A stretch of 64,000 nt of DNA, taken from positions 62,001 to 126,000 of the forward strand of contig NZ_BSTX01000005.1 of assembly GCF_030269765.1 (NCBI RefSeq). The letters run 5' to 3'. The notes below the pieces were generated by a model. The model was given only the letters and a program-made list of their open reading frames with translations, was not told where the DNA came from and ran no database searches. The stretch comes from Actinorhabdospora filicis. GTDB taxonomy: Bacteria; Actinomycetota; Actinomycetes; Mycobacteriales; Micromonosporaceae. Below are positions 63,793-64,000 of this stretch, piece after piece. Each line of letters starts with the position of its first letter. Position 1 is the stretch's first letter. Made by a program: the position numbers and the translations under genes.

Positions 63793-64000
63793 GTGTCGGT
63801 TCGCGACCGTATGGGAGGCGACATTCGTCGCGCCCGCACGTCGCGCCGTCGTCCCCTGGCCGCGTTCGTTCGCGGCCTGCTGATCGCCGGTCTGGCCGGC
63901 ACGGCCTGGTGCCTCAGCGCCGCCGCCGCCCACGCCGCCGTCACCGACGACTTCTCGCCGGTCGACCTCGCACCCATGACGGCATCCTCGCTCGGCGAGG
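63793..64000 (+). CDS. Secreted protein, N-terminal part (window ends)
   Basis: GTG start with AAGGGG upstream. The first ~69 residues show a basic region (MGGDIRRARTSRRRPLAAF), a hydrophobic helix (GLLIAGLAGTAWCLSAAAAH) and a likely signal-peptidase site near AHA-AVTDD. The mature protein lies beyond the window, so its function is unknown. Confidence 0.75.
   Translation, partial: MSVRDRMGGDIRRARTSRRRPLAAFVRGLLIAGLAGTAWCLSAAAAHAAVTDDFSPVDLAPMTASSLGE

Overview
The window is a GC-rich stretch of an actinobacterial chromosome that begins inside dnaA at the replication origin. The order dnaA-oriC-dnaN-gnd-recF-dciA-gyrB-gyrA-DUF3566-tRNA-Ile-(DLW-39 small protein)-tRNA-Ala is typical of high-GC filamentous actinomycetes. 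Gene content (a type VII secretion locus, many ECF sigma, TetR, MarR and AraC regulators, AbiEii-like nucleotidyltransferases) fits a Streptosporangiales/Thermomonosporaceae-like genome. The species assignment is inference.

Layout. 1-11 kb is the replication core: dnaA (5' end missing), an oriC full of DnaA boxes, the sliding clamp, a short 6-phosphogluconate dehydrogenase, RecF, DciA and both gyrase subunits. A second small cluster of DnaA boxes lies between gyrB and gyrA. 11-17 kb holds small housekeeping or unknown genes, a decayed DinB/DUF664 gene, an NmrA-type reductase divergent from its HxlR regulator, a SecD-P1-like lipoprotein and tRNA-Ala. 17.25-19.16 kb is a gene-poor, extremely GC-rich repeat tract ending in TetR-type operators and a tetR gene.

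20-34 kb is an accessory conflict/secretion block. Four overlapping plus-strand genes (20004-23417) encode a small helical protein, a 191-aa soluble protein, a membrane protein and a P-loop ATPase with a TPR-like C-terminus; the last two share an AGRDIN motif. This cassette collides tail to tail with a minus-strand type VII secretion operon: a 1126-residue beta-repeat substrate, three WXG100-like proteins and an EccC/EssC-type motor ATPase. A divergent membrane-anchored T7SS-associated protein completes the locus. I consider the four-gene cassette, and the nucleotidyltransferase family below, the best candidates for an undescribed system.

34-45 kb carries an SGNH hydrolase, a MarR/SMR efflux unit, a GAF sensor kinase, a stand-alone HINT (autoprocessing) domain coupled to a zinc-ribbon protein, a DUF4253/AbiEii-like nucleotidyltransferase operon, methyltransferases and small membrane proteins. 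45.35-46.78 kb is a non-coding tract with a four-copy ~140-bp repeat, three copies of which carry different expanded micro/minisatellites. 46.8-52.6 kb holds phosphoketolase, a macro-domain protein and two more AbiEii-like nucleotidyltransferases, one of them split from the N-terminal module that is fused in the 39.6-kb paralogue. 52.6-60.6 kb holds stress and regulatory genes (Usp, a DevR-like regulator, two ECF sigma factors, ArsR/MFS, AraC) and a candidate parS site. 60.6-63.7 kb is a TetR-controlled branched-chain/leucine catabolic pair (biotin carboxylase and HMG-CoA lyase). Matching operators sit upstream of both tetR and the biotin carboxylase, and the latter promoter is tandemly duplicated. 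The window ends in the signal peptide of a secreted protein.
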